64,000 nt of DNA from positions 49,464,971-49,528,970 of the forward strand of contig NC_088875.1 in assembly GCF_032884065.1 (NCBI RefSeq), read 5' to 3'. Shown here one piece after another: positions 1 through 10,967 of this stretch (position 1 is its first letter; every line of letters starts with the position of its first letter). Below the pieces are notes generated by a model that worked only from the letters and a program-made list of their open reading frames with translations, was not told the origin of the DNA and searched no databases. The DNA is from Artemia franciscana. Taxonomy: Eukaryota > Arthropoda > Branchiopoda > Anostraca > Artemiidae. The translations under genes were made by a program, and so were the position numbers.

Positions 1-325
1 AAAATACCTTCCCAGGACATACTTTAGCCTGTAGACAGATCCCTGAAAGTCTCATTTTCCAATTTTGAAAAAAAAACATTGATATTGCTCAAAATTCTAC
101 TCAAATAACAGGAATTGCATCTTCAGAACTAAAGGCAGAGAAAAGGCAACTAGTAAATGAAAATTTAGGAAAATGATGTTTTTTCAAAATTTCAATAGGT
201 AATAGACCTGTCATCTAGGCAAATTTTAGGGCCCTCTAGAGGGAGAAGGAGTGGAGGTGGGTACTTTAAAATACCTTCCCAGGACATACTTTAGCCTATA
301 GACCCATCCCTGAAAGTTTAATTTT
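1..325. repeat. Direct repeat pair of about 55-60 bp
   Basis: The first 60 bases recur at about 266-325 with a few substitutions (shared core: cccaggacatactttagcct). The spacing is about 268 bp. The intervening sequence is not visibly repeated again, so this looks like one old local duplication or two ends of a dispersed repeat cut by the window edge. No gene is seen in 1-620. Confidence 0.7.
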
Positions 326-621
326 TTAACCCTAAACCCAAGAAGTCCATTAACTAGAATTTTACCAAAACTATGCCTGTTTAGGCCAGTATATGTATGC
401 CAAACGTTAGAAACATAATGCAAAGAGTATGCACTGGGTATGCCAAATGCTACAAATAATCTATTTCTATATCAAGTGTGTGTCTGTGGTAGACTTGTCT
501 ACCATTCAGAAAAGGGGTATGTTCAAATAATTAATAGTGAGGTAATATGCCAAGTATTATACAAGCCAAAATCCAACACTTGGAATATGGTACCTAAAAT
601 TATATGGCTTTGTACTGGATC

Positions 622-897
622 CCAGTGAGGTCCACATGTTTTTCTGGGTTATCACTCATTTAACAGGTCACCACTCCAGGGACTGAAGGCCTGGGTGATC
701 TTGAAATCTGGGTGATCTTTTTGTGGAGTGATGGCCCAGTCAGAGCCATCACTCTTCAGACTGATCACTCAGATTCAAGACTGGATCATCAGTCCATAGA
801 GAGGTCAGCCAGATTTCAAGAATAGGCTATCAGTCCCTGGAGTGATGACCTCTCAAATGAGTGGTCACCCACAAAGACGTCTGGACCCCACTACTGG
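622..897. mobile_element. Foldback / TIR element (MITE-like)
   Basis: The two halves are imperfect inverted repeats. The left arm (about 622-712) and the reverse complement of the right arm (about 800-897) share the order GGTCCA, then TCACTCATTT, then CACTCCAGGGACTG, then CTTGAAATCTGG. The centre repeats gatcactc-like words. There is no coding capacity. The outer ends read CCAGTGAGGTCCA on the left and CCAGTAGTGGGGTCCA on the right arm read inward. The element is best described as a non-autonomous DNA transposon able to fold into one long hairpin; its superfamily is not identified. Confidence 0.65.
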
Positions 898-1544
898 TTT
901 CCCCTGCTTTGAAGGAATGAGTGAGCAATAGTTTTTTTTTTGCAGATATTATAGAATAGGATATATGGTCTAAAGTGCAACCACACAACAAAAGTAGTGT
1001 TCAACTCAGCTGTAAACTCATGACCAAACTGAGGGCACATAAAATTCATAGCATAACTAATCTCTTTGAATATATTTTATATGCATATCCTATCTTTGTG
1101 TTTTCCTTGAGAAGCCTGGTATATGACAGGCTTTTCTTGGACAAGAGAAATGAGCATGTCTTCAGCTTCAATATTCCACATTTCTCAGTATGTTTAAAAG
1201 TTTTGCTCTGAAACTCTTTCCCTATCGGTCAACTTTACGAAAAAATCTAACTAAAGTTTAACTTTCATATTTGCTCACGTAAAGTGTTAAGGAAGTTTAA
1301 CGAAGCAACTTCACGAAGCTTATCAACGACTTTACGAACCTTACGAACGCCGTCTGAGCCCTCCCTTATAGTCACATTTATCGATAAAATCAAAATAACG
1401 TACGATAACCGCACCAATTATGTTTCTCGATTGTAATTTTTGAAGTTGAACACTGTTCAACTCTGAAACTTAAGGCGTCATTTTGCGTTAACCGATATTG
1501 TCAACCAGTAATTGTTTGACGCAAAAATAGCATAAAACGAATGA

Positions 1545-2110
1545 TTCTCGCAAAAATACGCCGTCCTTATCTAAAATAGAAAATGTTTGATAAAACCAGA
1601 TAGAAAGTGATTACCTACTTGAAAATGCAAAACGTTTCCATTAGAAAATCATCATGATCATTATGAATCATTATGATAATGATAAAAATCATAAGAAAAT
1701 ATTATGGAAATCAGTTCCTGATCTCCATTAAGGCCTTTTATTCCACTTTTGTCTGTTGCACTAGCTTTAGTCAAATATTGAACAATAGCCTAGCCTACTA
1801 CTTATGGGTCATAGTTAAGCACTTCACAAGTCATACTGGAAGATTATAGCCTCGCTAATTAAAATATTTATGCTTATTTAGTCTGAAGCTTAGTACTTTT
1901 ATTCTGGGTAGCCTGTGCAATTTTTAATTCTCCCTGGATAAGTGGAATAGAACTGTTGGAAACCAGTTGAACTGAAAGCGCAAAAATACGCAATCCTTAA
2001 CAAAAATAGAAAATATTGATTTAACCAGATAGAAAGTTATTCCTAAATCAGATTGGTGTAGTGTTTCTATTTAGGTTCCTTATGATTTTTGTCTGTTGCA
2101 CATTTCTCAT
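1545..2110. repeat. Degenerate direct duplication
   Basis: A block at about 1548-1615 (gcaaaaatacgc, then aaaatagaaaat, then aaccagatagaaagt) recurs at about 1979-2045, and the tract tttgtctgttgcac at about 1748 recurs at about 2087. Order and spacing are roughly kept, so one segment of about 200 bp was duplicated and has since diverged. Nothing coding is seen between 897 and 2330. Confidence 0.55.
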
Positions 2111-2339
2111 CTATATATCTGCTTGTTGCTTTTGATGACTTGGAGGGCTTTGGCTGTTTATTTTTGAATATGGTATTAATATGCATGTATTTTATGAACA
2201 AAACCAATAGCTGTAGTCAAACCCAACAGCCAATAAAATAAAAATCACAAATACTGGTTGTAAATACCTGAGAAAACGCAAAATTATGGCCATTATAATT
2301 ATTGAATTACTCTAGTGCTTTTGAAAATGTAATTCATTC

Positions 2340-2699
2340 AAATGCGTTGTTTTCTCTAGCAGCCTCAGGTTTAACCTTTCTATTGTTTCCGTGCTTAAGT
2401 ATTGGTATGCTAATTCTTCAGTTAGGGTGAAGTGGAATGGTACTGTAGGGGAGTATATTCCTCTTAAAAAAGGATTTAGGCAAGGGGCCGTGTTATCCCC
2501 GAGCATATTTAATGTGTTTTAGCTTCGTGTCTCCAATGTCTTCAACCGTCAATTTTTTACAATGATAATTTAGGGATTAGTCACGTTGCATATGCTGATG
2601 ATGTTCTGCTTCTTAGCCGGACAAAACATAGTCTAATTACCAACTTTAACCGGCTTTCAGCCGCACTATCCACAGTAGGCCTTTCAGTTAATGCCTCCA
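2340..2699 (+). pseudogene. LINE reverse transcriptase fragment
   Basis: The plus strand encodes a reverse-transcriptase palm segment of an APE-type non-LTR retrotransposon. About 2390-2520 reads as YWYANSSVRVKW followed by a GFRQGAVLSP motif, ending at a stop codon. About 2570-2699 then gives VAYADDVLLLSRTKHSL, the YADD catalytic motif, followed by the usual thumb-proximal helix. The two parts are in different frames with a stop between them, so this copy is dead. It resembles the minus-strand LINE at 21.5-25.5 kb (YADDLLLISRTKSSL there), so the two probably belong to related families. The fragment runs into the assembly gap at 2700, so its 3' extent is unknown. Confidence 0.85.
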
Positions 2700-2799
2700 N
2701 NNNNNNNNNNNNNNNNNNNNNNNNNNNNNNNNNNNNNNNNNNNNNNNNNNNNNNNNNNNNNNNNNNNNNNNNNNNNNNNNNNNNNNNNNNNNNNNNNNN
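2700..2799. other. Assembly gap (100 N)
   Basis: A run of exactly 100 N, the usual placeholder for a scaffold gap of unknown length. It interrupts the LINE fragment. Confidence 0.99.
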
Positions 2800-4900
2800 A
2801 ACAGCTTACAATGTAATACATTGTCCTTAATTTAAATAGCACTCAGTCCAAAAACAATAAAAAGACATCCTGGTATGTTCCCCCTAATGTAGCCTAATAA
2901 AACATTCAATTATAAGTTTCTGAAAAGTCAAGAGAAACTTATTTATGAGCCTAAATAACAAGTCGTAAACTTGAGTATAATAAACCTGTGTAATATTCAG
3001 ATCTTATCTAATTAGTAATCACTTCAAATCTAAAGGTTTATCGAAAATGCTGTATTTATAATGCACATCTTCAACCGACTAGATAATTGCGTTAGGAATG
3101 TATTTCTACCTAATGGAAAAATGCGTTTTTTTTTCGTTATTCAATCAAGTTGAAAATAACACACTTACCTATTTCCTGACTAACCTAAAGGTTTTATATA
3201 AGGAAAAAATTAATGAAAAAAAAAACATTTAATAAACCATATTACGCTGTGCTGTCCCATAAAAAGAAAAACTTCACTAAGACTAAAATGTGCCGTCACG
3301 CGCTGCGCTAAGATTCTTCATTAAGTTTGTGTTTACCAAACTATATTATGCGCTGCAAAACTGTGCATATACTAATAGAATAATTTAATTTCCTTTCAAC
3401 CTAAACAAAATAATACTATAGCAAAAATCTTACTGAAAAAAGCATGACTTGTGATTAGAAGTTAAAAGTAAAATTTTTATATGCTTATAATTTAGTTAAT
3501 TTATATGCTATTTAAAAAAAACATTTTTTTTATTTAAAAATAAGTAGCCTAAAGAACTTAATTCTCCTTAAGATTATAGATCAAAATTGTTTATAGGAAA
3601 CAAATTAATTGTAATACAAACCATCCCCTTGGTGTTATATTAATCCCTTAACCAACTCTGTCGGTTAAACATTAAAAAAACCTAATTAAACATAAATGCT
3701 ACTATTTTAAACTGTAGGCTATATTAAACTACATGCTTAATACATATGTAAGCATGTGTATAAATTTAAATATAATAATTTTCCTTCCCCGACAAAATTT
3801 TACAAAACAGAGTAGTTTAAATAATTCTTTGTCTGAAACTCGGCTGGAAAAGTATGATTTATGACAAATATTCTTTTAAGAAATAAAAAATAAAAAAATA
3901 AAAAATGGGACAGTAGTAAAATTTTTCGAAATTTATAATCTAATAATTTAACTTTTCCTAAATAATTATGGTACAACCTCTTATTAGTTATGAGACAATA
4001 TAAACTTATATTACAAAAGACTAATAGCCTACGACTTATTCCTTAAGTTGGGCTAAAATTCTACTAAATTTAAATTATAAATCAATATAAATTATAATTC
4101 AAAAGTTTTTTTTATTTGTTTTAACAACTAAGCTACTTAATTTTGAGCTGGAAGGAGTTCAAATGCAAAAGAACACTTAACTTGTCGAAAGTCAAACTAT
4201 TTTACCTCAATATGACACCCTAAGCGAATTTGTGCCAATTTTGGAATAGCTATGATTATTTCTCAGTGCATACAAAAAAAAGGCTGTGATCTTTGAAACA
4301 TAGTTACTAGGCCTTATAATCTTATAATATAATAATAATCCCTACTTTTAAACTCCAAACTACATTAACCCATCCATAATTAGATTTTAACCAATTAATT
4401 GGAAACATAAATCAAAACTTTAACAATAAAATAAGCCTACCCTTCTATTACACCTACATAATTAGTAATTTAAGCTTCAGGCCGTAACAAACAAATAAAT
4501 TATTTCATACTTTTATCAGATATGTGTTGTAAGAAAAATTTTCCTCTTGGTTAGCAAAATTTTAAATAGTTTTCGTTCTTAACTGTTTAAAATCATGAAG
4601 AAGTTTAACGGCGATTCTCTCAGAACGCAAGTGCTATCATTTTCTTCAATATCGAGGTATTTTTATAAACAATAGAATAACTTTAATGTAAATGTTGCAA
4701 ATGTCCATCCATCTCCCCCTAACCTCACGTTTAGTAGAGTAATGAACCTATAAGAGGTCTTGAGTTAACCCCATCCCATACCCAAAACAAAACATTTCAA
4801 GAGAGTCAATAATAAATTATTAGTAAGTCTCAAGTTGGTTCTTTAATTAATTGACAATATATATATTAAAATACCTAGTGATTATAACCTTAAAGTATTA
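2800..4900. other. AT-rich DNA without recognisable genes
   Basis: No ORF of note, RNA gene or clear repeat structure was seen on either strand. The sequence is very AT-rich, with many short A and T runs. Confidence 0.6.
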
Positions 4901-4904
4901 TGGT

Positions 4905-5350
4905 TTTATCTTCTAAAACACGCATCCGTGATTAATCTTGTGGTAAAAATTCCACATTTTTGGAGATAGGAGCTTGAAATTTTTGCAATAAGGTTTTCTG
5001 ATACGCCAAATGCAATGGTGTGATTTTACGTTAAGATTCTATGACTTCTAGGGAATGCTTTCCCCTATTCTCCAAAATAAGACAACTTTTCTTAGGCTTG
5101 TAACTTTTGATGACAAGGACTAAATCTAATGAAACTTATACGAAAAGAGTATTTGGAGAAAGGGCGGGTTTAATTTCTTATAAAGCAGTGTGGTCTAAGA
5201 AATTATTAATGAAACTTGTATATTTAGAATTAGATTGAAGATTCAATTCTTTTAAAGTGTCTTTCAGCATCAAATTCCATTTTTTTAAAGTTTCGTTACT
5301 ATTGAGCCAGATCGCTCTTTATCACAGTTTGTTACCACAAACTACTTAAT
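4905..5350 (+). repeat. Diverged copy of dispersed family R1
   Basis: The order cacgcatccgtgat, ttccacatttttggagatagg, gttaagattctatgacttctaggg, ttgtaacttttgatg, actattgagccagatcgctc matches the better preserved copies at 33.9-34.6, 55.7-56.6 and (inverted) 59.7-61.3 kb. The copy ends in a small hairpin at 5325-5344. It is non-coding and is the most diverged of the long copies. Confidence 0.8.
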
Positions 5351-5716
5351 TGTAAATTGATTTTATGAAAAAACACTACTTCCGTTCTCAGCTCCAATTT
5401 AGATTTGTTGATATTTTTAAATTAACTATTTTAATACTATTTCTTGATAACTATAAGGTTATTAGCCATTTAGATTAATCTATGCTCAGCAATTCAAATG
5501 ATCTTTAATCAATCTCATTACCACGCAATTCATTTTTAAAAAAATATTTATTCAAAAAATAATTTATTAAACATTAATTACAGATAAGAAATGATGTTCT
5601 TAACATTTTTGATGACCATGTGAATAAGTACCCATACACAAGATATCGTATAACATGGGATAATATTCAAACACGAAAATTCACTTCTAACTAATAACAA
5701 CGCTTGGAAAATATTC

Positions 5717-7588
5717 ATGAAGTTAGACCCTAAACCATTTGAAAAATTGTTCCAACAAGTTATAAGACTCGAGAAAAACACATTTGACCTGAAAGAATCA
5801 ATTTTTAAATTCTTAAGATCAGACAAGGGACTGCAAGCAAGCCAAAGCAACCACAAAGAGAAGAAAGATATACCATCCCCTACCTATCCCAAAGTCAAAA
5901 CAAAGAAAATAGTTGATGATTTTGATGCAAAAATGGCCGAAATTGATAGCTATAGGACTCGGAAAAGCCATTGAAAAAAGAAAAAAAAAGATCAATTAAC
6001 GAAAACCAAAACTCAGATACCGATAAAGAGACCCAAAACGTAATTAAACCAATGAAGACCCAACTTAGACAAAGAAAATTTTACGATGGACAATATGCAT
6101 TATTAAACGAATTGCCAACAGTATGGAATTTCTTCAAAGAACTATGGAATAGACCAAAACAAGCTAAGAAGGCTGAGAACAAACCCGTACAAGAAGAAAT
6201 AAATTTGTCTGAAATAAAGCCAACAGAAGTTGAAACGAGAGACATAATAAATATTTCCCCAAACACACAACAAACCGCTGCAATTGAAACCCAAACAACA
6301 AACATTGTATCTGACCTTGTAACACGAACAAATAAAATACCAGCGATAATAAGGGGTATAGAAAATATTGAAGTAGGATCAAATTCCATTAATGGTACCA
6401 GCAAACCGAAATACAAATTTAAATTTCAATACTTTTGAAGAATAATAAACGTTACAACGGAAGCTAACAAAATCAACACGACCTCCCATATTCCACATCT
6501 TACTTCTAATACCAAAGAAAACACAAACGAATTAATGGAAATCTCTAAAAGCACCTCAAAGAAATATGAAACGACTACCTTCTGGAAGTACGATATTCAG
6601 AACGAGGAAACCACAGCAGAAACTTAATTTACTCCAACAACAATCGAAACTGAACATACCCCAATAACAGAAGTGGAAGAAACATTCCCCACGTCAAACC
6701 CCACAACTACTGACACACAACCCATAGAGTTAGACACCTCAATGTCAGAAGTTACTACAGAAACTATTCCAGGTGTACTAATGCCAAATAACAACGATGA
6801 AATTTTAATAACAGTAAGACAACCATATCGATCAACTAGCTGGATATGGACGTCAACGAAGAGATGAAGAATACAAGTTAGATGGCAAATCCCTTTCGTC
6901 GACACCGATTATGGCAGAACACAATGCAAGGAAGGAGACAAAAAATGCCAAAATGAAAATCACTGGAGATAATGTTGGACTATAGACGGTAAAAAAAACT
7001 TGCGCACGACTGGCCATGGCTGATGAACCAGCAAAGAATGAACTAGAACCCCTCCCGGAATTAACCATGGAAAATGCTCATAAAATATCAGCTCATCAGG
7101 CATTCCTCATATTATATAGACAAAGGTTGGAAGCGTTATTTGAACTATTCAATACAGAAATACAAAAACTGAAACAAAGCACAACACGTATATTTGAAGT
7201 ATTTTTCCGGAGGAGTAAATATAAAAGGTCAACAAGTTTAATCCCAATAGTAGGGGAGCTTGCTTCTCGACTATTCGGTTTGTCAACCGAAGAAGATTTA
7301 AATATATTAAGAGATAATGTTAAAAGGCTCAACACAGCCATGAATACAACACTACATGTACAAAAAATACAAGCAAGTATCGCCAACTATCAAAAGGACG
7401 AAATTGAGGCCATATTCAAGAAAATCTCAAAAACAGTCAACACAATGAATTATTTAAAAAATGAAGTAGACAGAGTAATCTCTGATTCCAGCCTAACAAT
7501 GGTGTCACTCGATATTGTTATCATGTCTTTGTTGAACTTAGCTACTGATGTCAGTAAATTTGAATTCGCGTTATTTTGTAACATATAG
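5717..7588 (+). pseudogene. env: env fossil of an errantivirus-like LTR element
   Basis: This region encodes the amino-terminal part and fusion-peptide region of an envelope glycoprotein of the type carried by insect errantiviruses (Metaviridae) and related to baculovirus F proteins. The upstream part is Lys/Glu- and Thr/Ser-rich. At about 7200-7240 there is a basic furin-type cleavage site (RRSKYKR), followed by a hydrophobic fusion peptide (LIPIVGELASRLFGL) and a heptad-repeat coiled coil (EEDLNILRDNVKRLN onward). The region is broken, with several interruptions, and stops short of a full-length Env, which normally continues for a few hundred residues to a transmembrane anchor. A candidate Env carboxyl tail lies downstream at about 8620-8899. 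Identification rests on the cleavage site, fusion peptide and coiled-coil order. Confidence 0.75.
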
Positions 7589-7617
7589 ACCAGCCCCCTC
7601 CCCTCTATAAATTTCAG

Positions 7618-7751
7618 GGCCAAATCCCTCATTCACACCCCCTTGGAAATCCTCAAATATAGGACCAAATCTCTCATCCATACTCTTCTAGGAACTCTTA
7701 AATTCAGGACTAAATTTCTCAGTCACACCCCTTTAGTAAATTTCAATTAGA
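7618..7751. repeat. Three tandem copies of a ~45-bp unit
   Basis: Units start at about 7618, 7662 and 7707 and share the skeleton GGaCcAAATctCTCAttCAcaCccc followed by an AAAT-rich end. They are 70-80% alike by eye. They lie just after the env fossil and before the LTR-like region. Confidence 0.7.
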
Positions 7752-8053
7752 AAAAGGTTTGAATAAAATCATTTAGAATTTAACAGTTGCTAAATTTAAC
7801 AGTCTGCATAGTCCAACGCAGTTGGACTACGTGCATTTAGATAAGTTAAATGTTACTTAACAAGTTAAGTAACCAGTTATTCTGACCCCTGGGTTTTTCA
7901 ACTCAAAACCAAAAGGGAAATCCTTGCCATAAAAACAACTTTTGGATGCAGGACTAGTCACATTAATAAATATTACCAATAGAAGTGGAGGTCAACTTCC
8001 ACAGGTCACCAAGCCTGTCTGGCGAGTGTTTTTTAGAGAAATCGCGCGTTGGA

Positions 8054-8087
8054 TATATGAGCCCAACGCAAGGGCGAATAGTCAGTT
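8054..8087 (+). promoter_or_regulatory. Candidate core promoter (TATA plus Inr) of the LTR-like region
   Basis: TATATGA at 8054-8060 is followed 28 bases later by TCAGTT at 8082-8087, an arthropod initiator match. A purine-rich GGAGAGATTCG follows at about 8091-8101, where a downstream element could sit. An AATAAA lies about 100 bases further on, inside the 219-bp repeat. This is how U3-R boundaries look in many gypsy-type LTRs, but no second copy of this stretch exists in the window, so the assignment is tentative. Confidence 0.35.
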
Positions 8088-8125
8088 TTAAGGAGAGATT
8101 CGAATGCATTAGATCAATTGCTCAT

Positions 8126-8344
8126 GTTCACCTTTTCATGCAATAAGTCATTGAAGCTATTTTGTCAATAGTTGTATATTGTAAGTAAATAAACTTTATT
8201 GTATTTAATCATCTTCTGTCTATGTTTTAGGGCATCAGGTACAGTTCCTCTAGCCTTCAGGTACGGTCCCAAGGGAATCTATATTTGTTTCAGGAGACCT
8301 CGAACAACACTGAGATGGTTCTGTCTCCCAGGTTACTGGGGATT
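8126..8344 (+). repeat. 219-bp direct repeat, copy A (LTR-like)
   Basis: Begins gttcaccttttcatgcaata and ends ggttactggggatt. It contains AATAAA near the middle of its first half. It is matched almost exactly by 9042-9260. Confidence 0.9.
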
Positions 8345-8619
8345 GTGTGGTCGTACCCGCTGGCTGGATGTTTCGTCTTCTCTAGTCTACGTTATTCAGT
8401 CAGAAATGAATGATGATAGTAAGTAGTTGGTTCTATTTGGGATGTCACTTGGGTGATAGTTGTCTGGTTGAATCAGATGTGTTTCGGGCATTCTTCGGTG
8501 GTTGATAAATCATGATAGGTGTTTTGTAGTCTTTGACCATGACGTTTGTTGGCCAGCCCATTAGCTGTCATTTTAGCCAGCCCTTTGGCTGGCTAAAGAA
8601 AATGTCAATTATTAAAAAC

Positions 8620-8899
8620 TGGAAGAGCATTTAGACCAAGATCCAGTTAAAGGAGCAGGCAGTTACATTATAGAAGAGATAGCTCCAGGTTTCGAAGAAT
8701 ATATTATGAAAGAAGAAGCAGCAAGACGTCTAAAGAGTCCTGTTTTTGACAAAGAAGAAGATGAAAATGAAAAAAACAAACAAGATCATCCAGCCCCAAC
8801 CAGACCCAACCTGCTTATTTTGGCCCGACCTTTTGGGGTGGATTTGCTATAGGCCTGGGCCTCACTATGATCGGAGTGGTGTTGAGTAAAAGGAGATAA
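8620..8899 (+). pseudogene. Env carboxyl-terminal tail with membrane anchor (fossil)
   Basis: About 8620-8810 encodes an acidic, helical segment, then a Pro-rich stretch. About 8830-8887 encodes a hydrophobic Gly-rich membrane span (FAIGLGLTMIGVVL) followed directly by a short basic tail (SKRR) and a stop at 8897-8899. A single span plus a very short basic tail at the end of the last gene before a polypurine run fits the end of an errantivirus-like Env. The region is broken and detached from the env amino-terminal part at 5.7-7.6 kb. It could be the tail of a different membrane protein of the same element type. Confidence 0.5.
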
Positions 8900-9023
8900 G
8901 AAGAGTTGAACAGGGATTTTGTTAAATTGAGGTTGAAATATATGCGCATCCTGCAACCTTGATTGGTATTTAAGTCATTTACAGTTTTCAATTTATTTTT
9001 TTTAAGAATAAATTGACTAGGAC

Positions 9024-9041
9024 AAAAAAAAAAAAAAAAAA
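9024..9041 (+). other. A-tract in polypurine-tract position
   Basis: A run of 18 A is followed at once by the 219-bp repeat, giving an AAAAGTTCACC junction. Errantivirus LTRs commonly begin AGT after a purine run, which fits. A poly(A) tail of a retroposed transcript is the alternative: an AATAAA lies about 15 bases upstream. A similar A-run followed by GT occurs at 20012-20036. Confidence 0.5.
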
Positions 9042-9260
9042 GTTCACCTTTTCATGCAATAAGTCATTGAAGCTATTTTGTCAATAGTTGTATATTGTAA
9101 GTAAATAAACCTTATTGTATTTAATCATCTTCTGTCTATGTATTAGGGCATCAGGTACAGTTCCTCTAGCCTTCAGGTACGGTCCCAAGGGAATCTATAT
9201 TTGTTTCAGGAGACCTCGAACAACACTGAGATGGTTCTGTCTCCCAGGTTACTGGGGATT
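9042..9260 (+). repeat. 219-bp direct repeat, copy B (LTR-like)
   Basis: Near-identical to copy A at 8126-8344. It is followed by about 135 bp of unique sequence leading to a candidate primer-binding site at 9397, so it could also form part of the 5' terminal repeat of the gag-pol element downstream. Confidence 0.9.
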
Positions 9261-9396
9261 ATATACGAAGCCTTTTTATTTTATTAATAATTTAGCTCCC
9301 ATATCCACATTAAGCTATAAGCACCTCAACGCAAACCCCCCTTAAGATAAAATCACAACCCAAACCTATTATTTTACTAAACCACCCCGTAACATA

Positions 9397-9409
9397 TGGC
9401 GCGGCCGGG
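9397..9409 (+). other. Candidate primer-binding site of the gag-pol element
   Basis: The sequence TGGCGCGGCCGGG begins with the TGG expected for pairing to a tRNA CCA end and resembles the TGGCGC-type sites of gypsy-group elements. It sits about 310 bases before the gag start and just after CCCCGTAACA, a plausible LTR end. The tRNA is not identified. Confidence 0.4.
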
Positions 9410-9707
9410 AAAAGAAAGCAGCAAAAGGAACTGAAAGTACCTACGCAATAAATGCCTACTAACATAGACAAGTATGATTATTTACATTTTATTTTTTGAT
9501 TTTTAAGTGCAGTGCAATTTTACCTCGCTTTTTGAATTTTTAGGTGCAGTGCGATTTTATTTCTATTTTTGTATTTTTTTTTATATATAGGTATACCCCA
9601 TTCAAAAAATAATCAAAATCCTTAAGAAATTAAAATAAAACAGTAATAAAATTAAAAAATTTGGAGATTATTTTATACCGCATACTAAAAAAAAGACTAC
9701 AATAAAT

Positions 9708-10890
9708 ATGGACCAGGAACAAGATGAAATATTGAAAGCGCAACAAATTATCGCAACTTCGGTAGAAATTGCAAAATCATTACCAGAATATGAAGGAGAT
9801 ACGGACGTTGATCAATTCAACATCCATTTAGGACAATTTGTGGAAATGACAAAAATTGACCTAAAAGTATTGAAAAAATATGTTACTTTTAAGACTGAAA
9901 GGACAGGCGCTAACATTTCTAAAACAAATCGAAAACACGATAGGTACAGAAGCAACCTCAACAATTAACTCAATAGAATTATTGCAACAGGCCTTCCAGA
10001 AAAGATTCATTGACACAAGTTCATTGAATAAACTGAAACATGGCCTAGTTACTTTCGAACAGACCCAAAACGTTCGTGAGTACTTGCATAAGGTTAGAAT
10101 CGCAACAGAAGCGCGATACGGTCCAGGAGAAGGGGAATTATATGAAAAAATCATACTAAATGCATTTAAACAGGGACTCAACCCAAAGTTATACCGCCTT
10201 TTGATAGCTAAAAATATTGATAACCTAGAACTAGCAGTTCAGGAAATAGAAAGAGCCGTAGAAATTGATTCGATTGTCCTGCAGCATCAAAAACTGTCAA
10301 TAAATGCTATAGAAAACAAAGCCCCGATAAAGTCAAGAGATTCCTCTCCGCGATTTTTCTCCCGAGAATCATCGCCCAAACCTGTTCGAAATCAAATTCG
10401 AACCACCACACCTCCAAGACAAGTACATTTTGCCCCCAATAATCAATTAAGGGCACAAACTAACAATGAACCATTAAGGTGCTACACCTGTAACCGGGTA
10501 GGACATATCGCAAGAAATTGTTTCGCAAACAATAATTATCGCCCAAATATTAGGGGAACGGGTAACCGTTTGTCCAGGGGGACAAACTATAGTGGGTACG
10601 CCCCTACAGGCAATCGAGGGAACACCTTTGTAACAAGAAATAATTATCCCACCCAAAATCAAAATTTCCAACGCAATACGTATCAATATCGAGGAGGGTA
10701 TCGTGGAAGGACAAATCAACCCAGTAATAGTTGGAACAGAAATACAAGAGGAAGTTACATCAGCCGACGGCAGCCATATAATAGCTCCATCTCAAATAAT
10801 AACCAAGGAACCCAAAACAGAACAAATGAAAGTTCTACATCTAACATCTGGGAATCCCAGGGAAACGATATAAGCCCCCAAAATTCGTAG
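9708..10890 (+). pseudogene. gag: gag of a Ty3/gypsy-type LTR element (fossil)
   Basis: This encodes a Gag-like polyprotein: an acidic amino-terminal region, a helical capsid-like middle (about 9900-10300), then a Pro/Arg/Asn/Gln-rich nucleocapsid. The nucleocapsid has one CCHC zinc knuckle at 10480-10521 (CYTCNRVGHIARNC, spacing C-x2-C-x4-H-x4-C) followed by an Arg/Gly/Tyr/Asn-rich, probably nucleic-acid-binding tail. Gag would form the particle shell and bind the element RNA. The gene is broken, with about one break, but otherwise well preserved, so the copy is fairly young. It lies on the same strand as pol, 77 bases upstream. Confidence 0.85.
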
Positions 10891-10967
10891 GACCAAAATT
10901 TGGTGGCAAGATAATTTATAGGTCCCCTCCAGTAATAATACCATTTTTAAGTGCAAATAATAATAAT

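Larger units (their letters stand above)
8126..9260 (+). mobile_element. Short internally deleted LTR-element derivative
   Basis: Two nearly identical 219-bp direct repeats (8126-8344 and 9042-9260, about 99% alike) bound a ~700-bp interior. The interior ends in an Env-like membrane tail and a run of 18 A immediately before the second repeat, the position of a polypurine tract. Gag and pol are absent from the interior. The simplest reading is a small, recently formed derivative of an env-bearing gypsy-type element whose terminal repeats (or parts of them) are the 219-bp units. No convincing target-site duplication was found, so the exact ends are uncertain. The high identity of the repeats suggests recent origin. 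Confidence 0.5.

Noticed and set aside
1215-1375. Possible transposon end (ctttacgaacc ... gagccctcccttatag)
   Set aside because: It has a terminal-repeat flavour, but no inverted partner or second copy was found in the window.
6081-6416. Minus-strand hydrophobic ORFs opposite the env fossil
   Set aside because: They are antisense shadows of the Lys/Thr-rich plus-strand coding region.
7096-7386. Minus-strand hydrophobic ORF opposite the Env coiled coil
   Set aside because: Antisense shadow of the recognised plus-strand sequence.
8126-9260. The 219-bp repeats as a very long target-site duplication around a retroposed poly(A) transcript
   Set aside because: Target duplications of this size are not known for such events, and the A-run/AGT junction fits an LTR boundary better. 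A poly(A) origin for the A-run is kept as an alternative.
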